A DNA stretch of 64,000 nt from positions 2,232,001-2,296,000 of the forward strand of contig NZ_JACCKX010000001.1 in assembly GCF_013423955.1 (NCBI RefSeq), given 5' to 3'. Source of the DNA: Ottowia beijingensis (GTDB lineage: Bacteria; Pseudomonadota; Gammaproteobacteria; Burkholderiales; Burkholderiaceae_C). Of this stretch, positions 1 to 8,455 are shown piece after piece (within the stretch, counting starts at the first letter, position 1; each line of letters starts with the position of its first letter). The notes beneath the pieces were generated by a model, which saw only the letters and a program-made list of their open reading frames with translations, was not told where the DNA came from and made no database searches. The position numbers were made by a program, and so were the translations under genes.

Positions 1-990
1 ATGGCGCCGCAGGGCACCTTGGCGGCCTCCAGCGCGGCCAACCAGTCGGGCTTGGTGCGGGTCTTCATGATCTCGGCCAGCAGCGGCACCAGCGTGGCGC
101 GGTTGCGCACGCGGTCCTGGTTCTTCACGTAGCGCGGGTCTGCGGCCAGGTCGGGCCGGCCGGCCACCTGGCAGAACGGCGTACTGGCCGTCGTTGCCCA
201 CGGCCAGGATGATGTGGTCGGCGCTGCCGTCGGGCTTGGGCGCCACTTCGAACACCTGATACGGCACGATGTTCTGGTGCGCGTTGCCGGCGCGGCCGGG
301 CACCTTGCCGCTGACCAGGTAGTTGGCGCCCAGGTTGGCCAGCATGGCGGCTTGCGTGTCGAGCAGGGCCATGTCGACGAACTGGCCCTCGCCCGTGCGC
401 TCGGCATGGCGCAGCGCGGCCAGAATGCCCACCGTGGCGTACATGCCGGTGAACAGGTCAGCCACGGCCACGCCCACCTTCTGCGGGCCGCCGCCCAGGT
501 CGTCGCGCTCGCCGGTGATGCTCATCAACCCGCCCATGCCCTGGATGGCGTAGTCGTAGCCGGCGCGCGGCGCATACGGCCCGGTCTGGCCAAAGCCGGT
601 GAGGCTGCAGTAGACGAGGCGCGGGTTGATGGCCTTCAGGCTGTCGTAATCCAGCCCGTAGCGCGCCATGTCGCCCACCTTGAAGTTCTCGATGAACACC
701 TGGCAGTGCTCGGCCAGCGCGCGGATCAGCGCCTGGCCCTCGGGCCTGGCGATGTCGCAGGTCACGCTGCGCTTGTTGCGGTTGGCGCCCAGGTAGTAGG
801 CGGCCTCGTGCGTCTCGCTGCCGTCGTCGGCCGTCAGAAAGGGTGGGCCCCAGGTGCGCGTGTCGTCGCCGGTGCCGGGGCGCTCGATCTTGATCACGTC
901 GGCCCCCAGGTCGGCCAGGGTCTGGGTACACCAGGGGCCGGCCAGCACGCGAGACAGGTCAAGGATGCGGATGCCGTCAAGTGCGTTCAT
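1..990 (-). CDS. CaiB/BaiF family CoA-transferase (C-terminus cut by window edge)
   Basis: Class III CoA-transferase, moving CoA between an acyl-CoA and a carboxylic acid in the cytoplasm; the substrate cannot be told. From the ATG at 990 the protein opens MNALDGIRILDLSRVLAGPW, the family's N-terminal strand, followed by ADLGADVIKIERPGTGDDTR, then IENFKVGDMARYGLDY. The expected catalytic aspartate is in FVDMALLDTQ. About 330 of the usual 400 residues are in the window. The frame breaks near 180-184, just after AVGNDGQYA; downstream DNA still encodes family-like sequence (VAGRPDLAADPRYVKNQDRV), so I read one gene with an indel. The specific substrate would need the missing C-terminus and neighbours. 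Confidence 0.85.
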   Translation of the reverse strand, partial: MNALDGIRILDLSRVLAGPWCTQTLADLGADVIKIERPGTGDDTRTWGPPFLTADDGSETHEAAYYLGANRNKRSVTCDIARPEGQALIRALAEHCQVFIENFKVGDMARYGLDYDSLKAINPRLVYCSLTGFGQTGPYAPRAGYDYAIQGMGGLMSITGERDDLGGGPQKVGVAVADLFTGMYATVGILAALRHAERTGEGQFVDMALLDTQAAMLANLGANYLVSGKVPGRAGNAHQNIVPYQVFEVAPKPDGSADHIILAVGNDGQYAVLPGGRPARPGRRPALREEPGPRAQPRHAGAAAGRDHEDPHQARLVGRAGGRQGALRRH

Positions 991-1026
991 GGCTGCATTC
1001 TCGCAAAGGCGCGGGCGATGATTGGG

Positions 1027-1150
1027 TGTGGGAGCGGGCGGGCCCGCGATGAGACGTCTCGCCGCCACCAACGCTAGATCGCGGGCAAGTCCGCTCCCAC
1101 ACAGCGGATGAGGTCCGAGCGGCATCTGAGACTTCTTGATCATCAAGCAA
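1027..1150 (-). repeat. Family B repeat, long form (REP-like paired hairpin)
   Basis: Two inverted arms, TGTGGGAGCGGGC near 1028 and GTCCGCTCCCACA near 1090, each followed by GCCCGCGAT-like sequence. Read on the minus strand, the whole stretch including the flank (CAAGAAGTCTC, GATGCCGC, CATCCGC) is nearly identical to 35312-35436. It fills most of the gap between the CoA-transferase and the lipoprotein gene. Confidence 0.75.
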
Positions 1151-1205
1151 GGGAGATAGCCACCATCGCTTGCGAAATCTGAAGCCGCGCACGGTTTTCA
1201 CTATC

Positions 1206-1288
1206 GCGTTCTGCGCCTTTTGCGAAGTCTTGGCGCTCTCTGCGTTCAGAAAACTCAGCGCCTTTTCAAGTCGACAGCTTTCCCATCA
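1206..1288 (+). repeat. Family D dispersed repeat
   Basis: Contains TTCTGCGCCTTTTGCGAAG, then CTCTGCGTTC, CTTTTCAAG and AGCTTTCCCATC in that order. The same blocks occur in the same order on the opposite strand at 19990-20067, and part of them at 20146-20205. It ends just before the start codon at 1292. Confidence 0.6.
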
Positions 1289-1291
1289 ATA

Positions 1292-1839
1292 ATGCGCCGC
1301 ATGTTTCCGTATCGGCCGGCCCTGTGCGCCGCGGTGGCGCTGGCCGCTGCGGCCTGCACGCCCTCACTCAACTGGCGCGAAGTGCGGCTGGCGCCCACCA
1401 CCGCCGTGGCCCTGCTGCCCTGCAAGCCCGACCGCGCCGAGCGCAGCGTGCCGCTGGGTGGCGAGCCGACCACGCTGGCCGTTAGCGGCTGCGAAGCCGG
1501 CGGCGCCACCTTTGCGCTGATGGCCGCCAAGGTGCCCGCCGGCCGCGCGCCCGACGAGCTGCTGGCCGGCTGGCAGCAGGCCACGCTGGCAACATGCGCG
1601 TCAGCGGCACGCCGGCCAGGCAGCCTTTCCATCCGCCCAAGGGCCTGCCGCTGGCCCACGCCCAGCGCGTGGTGGCCCAGGGGCAGCAGGCCGACGGCCG
1701 CAGCGTGACGGCGCAGGCCGTGTGGACGGCGCGCACGGCGGGCGACGGCGGCACCGAGCTGCTGCACGCCGTGATGTACGCCGAGCGCCCGCAGCCGGCC
1801 GTGGCCGACGCGTTCTTCGAAGGCATCAAGTGGCCATGA
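1292..1839 (+). CDS. Small hypothetical lipoprotein (one frameshift)
   Basis: Not recognised beyond being a likely lipoprotein. The ATG at 1292 gives MRRMFPYRPALCAAVALA followed by AAACTPSLN, a hydrophobic signal segment ending in a lipobox with cysteine near residue 22. The body contains no known motif I can name (PLGGEPTTLAVSGCEAGGA; later RVVAQGQQADGRSVTAQAV and ELLHAVMYAERPQPAVADAF). The frame is broken near 1590; joining the two frames gives about 182 residues and a natural end at the TGA overlapping the next gene's ATG (ATGA at 1836-1839). That coupling suggests co-expression with the MFS transporter. Upstream is a family D repeat, so no promoter is evident close to the start. Confidence 0.55.
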
Positions 1840-3091
1840 CATCCCAGAGCGACACCCTGCCGCGCCGCGCCGCCATCGCGGTGTTCCTGGCCTTCGCGCT
1901 GGCCTACTTCATCTCGGCGCTGCTGCGCGCGGTCACGGCCACGCTGTCGCCGGTGCTCACCGACGAGTTCAGCCTGCACGCGCGCGACCTCGGGCTGCTG
2001 GCGGGCGGCTACTTTCTGGGCTTTGCCGCCATGCAGCTGCCGCTGGGCAGCTGGCTCGACAGGCACGGGCCGAAGCAGGTGATCCTGGGGCTGCTGACGG
2101 TGGCGGTGGCGGGCTGCGCGGTGTTCGCGCTGGCGGGCGGCTTCAGCGGCCTGATGGCGGCGCGCGTGCTGATGGGCGTGGGCGTGGCCGCCTGCCTGAT
2201 GGCGCCGCTGACCGGCTACCGCCGCTGGTTCGACAGCGGCACGCAGCTGCGCGCCAACTCGTGGATGCTGATGACCGGCTCGCTGGGCATGCTGGCCTCC
2301 ACCCTGCCGGTGCAGTGGCTGCTGCCAGTGGTGGGCTGGCGCGCGCTGTTCTGGGGGCTGGCGGCGCTGGTGGGGGTGGCCATGGCGGTGATCGCCTGGA
2401 TCGTGCCGCGCTGGTCTTCGCTTGCTCCTCAAAAATAGCTGCTGGCGCAGATGGGGCGGGCGCTGAGGGCCAAAAAGGCTCCTATTCAGACATCGCCCGC
2501 AATGCGTATTTCCGCCGCGCCTCGCCGCTGGGCGCGGTGTCGTTCGGCGGCATGGTGGCCATCCAGTCGCTGTGGGCCGGGCCGTGGATGACGCGGGTGG
2601 GCGGCGCCACGCCGCTGCAGGCGGCCACCGGGCTGTTCTGGCTCAACCTGGGCATGCTGCTCACCTTCTGGGGCTGGGGCCTGCTGCTGCCGCGCATGAT
2701 GGCGCGCGGCATCTCGGTCGATAGCCTGGTGGCGCGCATCCAGCCGTTCAGCTTCGTGGTGCTGGCGGCGCTGGTGGCGGCCGGGCCGGCGCTGGGCGGC
2801 TGGAGCTTCATCCTGCTGGCGCTGTACTGCATGCTCACCACGCCCTCGGCGCAGGTGCAGCCGGTGGTGGCCATGGCCTTTCCGCAGCAGCTGGCGGGGC
2901 GCGCGCTGTCGGCCTACAACCTGGTGATCTTCCTCGGCATCTTCTTCGTGCAGTGGGGCATCGGCCTGGGGGCGGATGCGTTCGAGTCGCTCGGCTGGTC
3001 GGCCGGCGACGCGCTGCGCGGCGCCATGGGCGTGTTCGGCGGCATCAGCGCGGCGTGCTGGGCGCGCTTCGTGTGGGCCGGACGCCGATAA
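1836..3091 (+). CDS. MFS transporter (one frameshift inside an in-gene repeat)
   Basis: Major facilitator superfamily permease of about 418 residues in the inner membrane; substrate unknown. The ATG overlaps the stop of the preceding lipoprotein gene. The N-terminal half shows six hydrophobic segments and the loop 2-3 signature GSWLDRHGPKQ. The C-terminal half restarts at YSDIARNAYFRRASPLGAV and ends WARFVWAGRR. Between TM6 and TM7 the sequence is replaced by a copy of repeat family A (2422-2489). The upstream frame stops at a TAG inside it; adding one A to the A5 run at about 2432 restores one open frame through the repeat, giving a linker SSKIAAGADGAGAEGQKGSY. I therefore read an intact gene with a repeat-encoded cytoplasmic loop plus a homopolymer error. 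Confidence 0.75.
2422..2489 (+). repeat. Family A repeat inside the MFS gene
   Basis: Blocks AAAAATAGCTGCTGGCGC, GGGCGGGCGCTGAGGGCC and GGCTCCTATTCAG match the family A order: AT-rich start, TAGCTG, GCGC, spacer, CGGGCGCT, gag-rich, AT-rich end. It lies in the variable loop between the two six-helix halves. Confidence 0.7.
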
Positions 3092-3098
3092 TGGCGGC

Positions 3099-3549
3099 GT
3101 GAACAACGCCGTCCTGCTGATCGCCCACGCCCCGCTGGCCAGCGCCCTGCGCGAGGCAGCGCTGCACGTGTTTCAAGACGCCGCGGCCGACATCGCCGCG
3201 CTCGACGTGCAGGCCAGCGCCGCGCCCGAGGACACGCTGGCGCAGGCGCACGCCGCCCAGGCGCAGCTGGGCGGGCGCCCTGCTGGTGCTGGCCGACTGC
3301 TTTGGCGCCACGCCCTGCAACGTGGCGCAGCGCCTGGTGGCGGGCGCGCCCGACCTGCGGCTGATTGCCGGCGCCAGCCTGCCCATGCTGCTGCGCGCCG
3401 TCACCTACCGCGGCCAGCCGCTGGACGACATGGCCCAGCGCGCGCTGGCCGGCGGCGTGCAGGGCGCCATGCCGCTGGGCGGCGGCGCGCCACAGAACCA
3501 GCCCCGAAGAGCACCGAATGATCAAGAACGACACGACCATCAGCAATAA
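3099..3549 (+). CDS. PTS EIIA-Man-type domain protein (one frameshift)
   Basis: Phosphate acceptor from HPr in a phosphotransfer chain, probably regulatory because no EIIB/EIIC sugar permease is nearby. A GTG at 3099, seven bases after the MFS stop, gives VNNAVLLIAHAPLASALREA; His10 sits where EIIA-Man is phosphorylated. The second part, GALLVLADCFGATPCNVAQR, carries the family's conserved FGATP loop. The two parts are in different frames; the break falls in the GGGCGGGCGCCC run at 3275-3288 and is repaired by one base. The protein is about 150 residues, close to the family length, and its 3' end overlaps the HPr start by about 30 bases. Confidence 0.85.
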
Positions 3550-3787
3550 GCTGGGCCTGCACGCCCGCGCCTCGGCCAAGCTCACCAAGCTGGCCGGCAG
3601 CTACCCGTGCGAGGTGTGGATGAGCCGCGGCGAGCGCCGCGTGAACGCCAAGAGCATCATGGGCGTGATGATGCTGGCCGCCGGCATCGGCAGCCAGGTC
3701 ACCCTCGAGACCGACGGCGAGCAGGAGCAGGAGGCGATGGAAGCCCTGCTGGCGCTGATCAACGACAAGTTTGGCGAAGGGGAATGA
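3518..3787 (+). CDS. ptsH: Phosphocarrier protein HPr
   Basis: HPr passes phosphate from enzyme I to the EIIA. The 89-residue protein has LGLHARASAK with the active-site His15, and NAKSIMGVMM with Ser46, the regulatory serine, both at their canonical numbers. I chose the ATG at 3518, inside the 3' end of the EIIA gene, because it gives the standard HPr N-terminus (MIKNDTTISNKLGLH). The gene is uninterrupted. EIIA, HPr and EI in this order form the short regulatory phosphotransferase system typical of beta-proteobacteria. HPr kinase is not in the window. Confidence 0.95.
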   Translation: MIKNDTTISNKLGLHARASAKLTKLAGSYPCEVWMSRGERRVNAKSIMGVMMLAAGIGSQVTLETDGEQEQEAMEALLALINDKFGEGE

Positions 3788-3895
3788 CGAAATGACCTCG
3801 CCGCTGCGCGGCCTTGATGACGGAATGACGACGGGCGTCGCCTGGTCATGGCACGCCAGCGCCGTCATCGAAGCGCAGCAAGGTCATTCCGTCAT
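3782..3895. repeat. Large imperfect inverted repeat between ptsH and EI
   Basis: The left arm (GAATGACGAAATGACC, GCTGCGCGGC, TTGATGACGG) is matched inversely by the right arm (GCCGTCATCGAAGCGCAGC, AAGGTCATTCCGTCAT). The arms are about 35 bp with a loop of about 35 bp. It could fold in the mRNA and set the EI to HPr ratio, or be another repeat family; only one copy was seen. Confidence 0.6.
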
Positions 3896-3907
3896 CGGAT
3901 TGAGCGC

Positions 3908-5654
3908 ATGACCTTCTCCATCCACGGCCTTCCCGTCGCCCGCGGCATCGCCATCGGGCGCGCGGTGCTGGTGGCGCCGAGCCGGGTGGAGGTGACGCAC
4001 TACTTCATCCAGCCGGACGAGATCAAGGCCGAGATCGAACGCCTGCGCGTGGCGCGCGATGCCGTGGTCGACGAGCTGCAGCGCATGCAGGCCGAGATGC
4101 CCAAGGACATGCCGCCCGAGCTGGGCGCCATGCTCGACGTGCATCTGATGCTGCTGCAGGACGAGACCCTGGCCTACGAAATCCGCCGCTGGATCAAGGA
4201 GCGGCTGTACAACGCCGAGTGGGCGCTGATCAGCCAGCTCGAGGTGGTGGTGCGCCAGTTCGACGAGATGGACGACCCTACCTGCGCGAGCGCAAGGCCG
4301 ACCTGGAGCAGGTGGTCGACCGCGTGCTGCGGCACCTGAAGGGCGCCGCCACGCCCATCGCCGCGCCGCCGCCGCGCCCGCCGCGCCAGCAGGACCTGGG
4401 GCTGGACGACACGCTGGACGTGCCGCTGGTGCTGGTGGCGCACGACCTGTCGCCGGCCGACATGCTGCAGTTCAAGAAGAGCGTGTTCGCCGGCTTCGTG
4501 ACCGACGTCGGCGGCAAGACCAGCCACACCGCCATCGTGGCGCGCAGCATGGACATCCCCGCCGTGGTGGGCGCGCGCTCGGCCAGCCAGCTGGTGCGGC
4601 AGGACGACTGGGTCATCATCGACGGCGATGCCGGCGTGATGATCGTCGACCCCTCGCCCATCATCCTGGCCGAATACGGCTTCAAGCAGCGCCAGGGCGA
4701 GCTGGAGCGCGGCCGCCTGGCACGGCTGAAGAACACGCCCGCCGTCACGCTGGACGGTCAGCGGATCGAGCTGCTGGCCAACATCGAGCAGCCATCGGAC
4801 ACGGCGGCGGCGCTCGGCGTCGGCGCCGTCGGCGTCGGCTTGTTCCGCACCGAATTCCTGTTCATGGGGCGCGAAGGCGACCTGCCGGACGAGGACGAGC
4901 AGTACGCCGCCTACCGCGCGGCGGTGGAAGGCATGCACGGCCTGCCGGTGACCATTCGCACCGTCGATGTCGGCGCCGACAAACCGCTGGACGACCGCCG
5001 CCCCGACACCCACCTGAACCCCGCGCTGGGCCTGCGCGCCATCCGCTGGAGCCTGGCCGAGCCGGCCATGTTCCTCACCCAGCTGCGCGCCATCCTGCGC
5101 GCGGCGGCGCACGGGCAGGTGCACCTGCTCATCCCCATGCTGGCGCACGCCGGCGAGATTCGCCAGACGCTGGAGCTGATCGACAAGGCGCGCGCGCAGC
5201 TCGACGAGCGCGGCCGCGTGTACGGCAGCGTCAGCCTGGGCGCGATGATCGAGATTCCGGCGGCGGCGCTGTCGATGCGGCTGTTTCTGCGCCACTTCGA
5301 CTTCTTGTCGATCGGCACCAACGACCTGATCCAGTACACGCTGGCCATCGACCGCGCCGACGAATCGGTGGCGCATTTGTACGACCAGCTGCACCCGGCC
5401 GTGCTGCGCCTGGTGGCCGACACCATTGCCGCTGGCGCGCGCGCGGGCAAGGCCGTCAGCGTGTGCGGCGAAATGGCGGGCGACACCAGCGTCACGCGGC
5501 TGCTGCTGGGGCTGGGGCTGCGCAGCTTTCGATGCACCCGTCGCAGGTACTGGCCGTCAAGCAGGAAATCCTGCGCGCCGACGCGGGCAAGCTGCAAGCC
5601 TGGGCGCAGGCCGTGCTGGACAGCGACGAGCCGGCCGAGCTGCTGGTGGGATAG
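3908..5654 (+). CDS. ptsI: PTS enzyme I, phosphoenolpyruvate-protein phosphotransferase (two frameshifts)
   Basis: Enzyme I autophosphorylates from phosphoenolpyruvate and charges HPr. The ATG at 3908 opens MTFSIHGLPVARGIAIGRAV. The HPr-binding helical domain follows, then the phosphohistidine loop GGKTSHTAIVARS near residue 205. The PEP-binding barrel shows GVGLFRTEFLFMGR, PVTIRTVDVGADKPL, the IGTNDLIQYTLAIDRAD motif and the SVCGEMAGD motif. Total length is about 582 residues, the family norm. Two breaks occur: near 4276, repaired by one more C (DEMDDP-YLRERK), and near 5530, repaired by one more T (GLRSF-SMHPSQVLAVKQEIL). Both are homopolymer positions in conserved sequence, so I take the gene as functional. 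Confidence 0.93.
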
Positions 5655-5672
5655 CGGCGCCTTCGCCCGCCT

Positions 5673-5739
5673 GAAACTTCAAGCCAGTATGCCGCTGGCG
5701 CCTGTCCATCAAGCGCGAGCAGCTATAAAAATTGGAGTA
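5673..5739 (-). repeat. Family A repeat in convergent gap
   Basis: On the minus strand: TTTTTATAGCTGCTCGCGC, TTGATGGACAGGCGCCAGCG, then TGGCTTGAAGTTTC. It fills the convergent space between the EI stop and the stop of the DMT gene. Confidence 0.65.
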
Positions 5740-6632
5740 TCACCTGGCGCGCGTGCCGACCACCGCCGCGCCCAGAATCAGCGCCGTGGCCAGCGCGATG
5801 TTCCAGCTTAAGGGCCGGCCCGTGGTGACCATCAGGATCAGCGTTGACAGGAGTGGCGTGAGGTAGCTCAGCACGCCGATCTGCCGGGCGTCGCCGCGCT
5901 TGAGGGCCGCGTCCCACAAGAAGAAGGCGCCGCCCAGCGGGCCAGCCCCAGCAGGGCGATCAGCGCCAGGTCGCGCGCCGACAGCGCCACGCTGGGCTCC
6001 AGCAGCGCGTGGCACACCAGCGCCAGCACGCCCGACACCACGCCGAACAGGCCGATGGCGGCCGTGGGAAAGGCGCGGCCCGTCATCGACAGGCGCTTGG
6101 TCAGCAGCGAATAGGTGGACCACACCACCGCCGCCGCCGCCGCGCAGCCATAGCCCGCGGCGGCCCACGGCCCGGCGCTGGCGCCCGCGCCGCCGCGCCC
6201 CACGATGGCGATCGCCGCCCCGGCAAAACCCAGCACCGCCGCCACCATGTGCAGGTGCGTCAGCCGCACGCCCGGCAGCAGCAGCGGCGCCAGGAACACG
6301 ATGCCCAGCGGCCACAGGTAGTTGACCAGGTTCGCCTCCACCGGCGGCGCCAACTGCAGCGCGGTGAACAGCAGGAAGTGGTAGCCAAACAGGCCGTACA
6401 CGCCCAGCGCCAGCGTGGGCCAAGGTACGGCCAGCCGCCGTACGTCAAACCGCACCATGGGCAGCGCCAGCACGCTGCCCAGCAGCAGCGCCAGCCCGGT
6501 CAGCAAAAACGGCGGCACGTGCGCCAGCGAAGTGCCCAGCGCGGCCAGCGAAGCCCACAGGCCCACCGCGCCCAGGGCGAGGCCATTGGCCGCCGCAGCG
6601 GACGAGGAGGAAGGGCGGGCGGAGGAGGTCAA
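5740..6632 (-). CDS. EamA/DMT family transporter (one frameshift, start unsure)
   Basis: Drug/metabolite-type permease of the inner membrane with two EamA repeats. The hydrophobic run begins NGLALGAVGLWASLAALGTS, followed by LTGLALLLGSVLAL, GVYGLFGYHFLLFTAL, LAPPVEANLVNYLWPL and later TYSLLTKRL. Ten segments can be counted. After LIALLGLA the frame changes near 5940; adding one C restores GPLGGAFFLWDAALKRGDAR and ends GAAVVGTRAR. The start is not settled: a TTG at 6632 gives a short N-terminus, whereas an in-frame ATG at 6746 would place 40 extra residues of unlikely composition and would overlap the start of the divergent gene. Substrate unknown; threonine or aromatic amino-acid export is common for relatives. 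Confidence 0.75.
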
Positions 6633-6744
6633 GGGCGGCGCGGCGCGAGGGCGGTGTAGGTCAGCGATGGGGGCGATGGGCGGACATTGCTTGCGTAAGA
6701 TAACCGGCTTTCCGCCACCGCCCGCCAGGCCCAGTCGTCTTGCC

Positions 6745-7342
6745 ATGACCTCTCTCACACGCGCCCCACGCGGCCGGATGGCCCGCTCGGTCGTCGCCCG
6801 CGCGTCGCCGCGCTGTGGCTGTCGGCCTGCCTGGCGACTGCGGCGTTCGCTGCTGCGCCTTCGGTGCCCGACACGGCCACGTTCGTCGACAAGGCCAGCG
6901 GCGTCACCTACGACTACCCGGCCAGCTTCAAGCTGGACCCGGAGTTCCATGGCTCGCCCGTCATGATCGGCGTGTCCGATTCGTCGATGGAAAAAGGCGA
7001 CATCAGCTTTCGCTTCCTGACCGACCCAGCGCTCGTGCCAAAGGTAGACAGCGCCGCCGACGCCGAGCAGCTGGGCGCCGCGCTGCGCGCGCAACTGGAC
7101 GCGTCCTTGCGGCGCGCGCAGTTTCAGCGCATGGGCAGCACGCAGCTGCTGGGGCGGCCCGCCGCCGACGTGGTGTACCGGCACATTCTTAATGTGGCTT
7201 CACGGCGGCCGCTGCAGCTGCGCCTGGTTGCCACGGTGATCGGTGGCAAGACCTACTCTCTGCGCTGCAGCTACCGGCCGATCTGGCCGCCGAATACGAC
7301 GCGGTGTGCGACGCCATTCGCGACAGCGCCCGCCTGCGCTGA
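6745..7342 (+). CDS. Exported hypothetical protein (two frameshifts)
   Basis: I do not recognise a family. The core is clear: PDTATFVDKASGVTYDYPAS, then ISFRFLTDPALVPKVDSAAD and LLGRPAADVVYRHIL, a small beta-rich domain of about 150 residues. Immediately upstream, another frame encodes ALWLSACLATAAFAAAPSV, a convincing signal peptide, so the gene starts at the ATG at 6745 or 6778 with an indel near 6790-6820. Near 7275 a second break separates TYSLRCSYR from DLAAEYDAVCDAIRDSARLR, ending at TGA 7340-7342. The product is probably periplasmic. It runs divergently from the DMT gene. Confidence 0.5.
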
Positions 7343-7434
7343 CGGGCCGCTGACCGGCACCGGTGGCTAGGGCATGCCCCGTCGCCGCAGCGCACAAGTG
7401 GCTGTAAGCTGTAGTCACCCACCTCTTCTGGAGC

Positions 7435-8346
7435 TTGAATTCGATCAAACGTGTTTTGACGGGCGCCCTGTGCGCCGCCACCGTAGCCATGCTGGGTGCC
7501 GCGCTGCCGGCCCATGCCCAAAGCGCCGACACGCTGTCCAAGATCAGCAGCAGCGGCAAGATGACGTTTGCCTACCGCGAATCGTCGGTGCCGTTCAGCT
7601 ACCTGGAAGGCCCGGAGAAGCCCATCGGCTTTGCGGTGGACATCAGCAACGCCATCGCCGACGCGGTGCGCAAGCAGACCGGCAAAAGCAACCTCACCGT
7701 GGGCTGGCAGGCCGTGACCTCGGCCAACCGCATTCCGCTGCTGCAAAACGGCACGATCGACCTGGAATGCGGCTCCACCACCAACAACAGCGCCCGCGGC
7801 AAGGATGTGGACTTTGCCATCAACCATTTCTACACCGGCACGCGCCTGCTGGTGAAGAAGTCGTCGGGCATCAAGAACTACGCCGACCTGAAGGGTACGA
7901 CGGTGGCCATTACCACCGGCACCACCAATATGCAGGTGGTGCGCCGCTACAACGAGGAAAAAGGGCTGGGCATCAACATCGTGCCCACCAAGGACCACGC
8001 CGATGCCGCCCTGCTGGTTGAGGCCGACCGCGCCGCCGCTTTCGCGATGGACGACATCCTGCTGTTTGGCCTGAAGGCCAACGCCAAGGACCCGGCTTCG
8101 CTGGAAGTGGTGGGCGATTCGCTGCAGGTCGAGCCCTACGCCTGCATGATTCGCAAGAACGACCCGAAATTCAAGGCGCTGGTCGACGGCGTGATCACCG
8201 GCATGATGAAGTCGGGCGAGTTTGAAAAGCTCTACAACAAGTGGTTCATGCAGCCGATCCCGCCGCGCAACCAGAGCATCGGCCTGCCGATGAGCAAGGA
8301 GCTGCAGGACAACATCAAGGCCCCTTCCGATAAGCCGGCCACCTGA
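7435..8346 (+). CDS. Polar amino-acid ABC transporter substrate-binding protein
   Basis: Periplasmic solute-binding protein of the family-3 (glutamate/aspartate-like) type, 303 residues. The start is TTG at 7435, seven bases after a TCTGGAG ribosome-binding site; no suitable ATG exists. A signal peptide MNSIKRVLTGALCAATVAML ends at AHA-QS near residue 28. The mature part contains GKMTFAYRESSVPFSYLEG, GFAVDISNAIADAV, the family signature NRIPLLQNGTIDLECGSTTN, and YADLKGTTVAITTGTTN. The C-terminal EKLYNKWFMQPIPPRN matches GltI-like proteins that bind glutamate or aspartate. No permease or ATPase genes follow; the next feature is a terminator, so the rest of the transporter is elsewhere. Confidence 0.9.
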   Translation: MNSIKRVLTGALCAATVAMLGAALPAHAQSADTLSKISSSGKMTFAYRESSVPFSYLEGPEKPIGFAVDISNAIADAVRKQTGKSNLTVGWQAVTSANRIPLLQNGTIDLECGSTTNNSARGKDVDFAINHFYTGTRLLVKKSSGIKNYADLKGTTVAITTGTTNMQVVRRYNEEKGLGINIVPTKDHADAALLVEADRAAAFAMDDILLFGLKANAKDPASLEVVGDSLQVEPYACMIRKNDPKFKALVDGVITGMMKSGEFEKLYNKWFMQPIPPRNQSIGLPMSKELQDNIKAPSDKPAT

Positions 8347-8372
8347 TGGTTTGACCCAAAGTCGCAAGGCCC

Positions 8373-8397
8373 AAGGCCCGCTTCGAGCGGGCCTTTT
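8373..8397 (+). terminator. Rho-independent terminator after the binding protein
   Basis: A perfect AGGCCCGC/GCGGGCCT stem with a TTCGA loop is followed by TTTTTCT. It lies 25 bases past the stop codon at 8346 and faces the convergent regulator gene. Confidence 0.85.
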
Positions 8398-8455
8398 TCT
8401 GGGCAATCAGGAAAAGCGCAATGCAGGCGTCGCCCGGCGGCAGGCGCGCGCGAGA

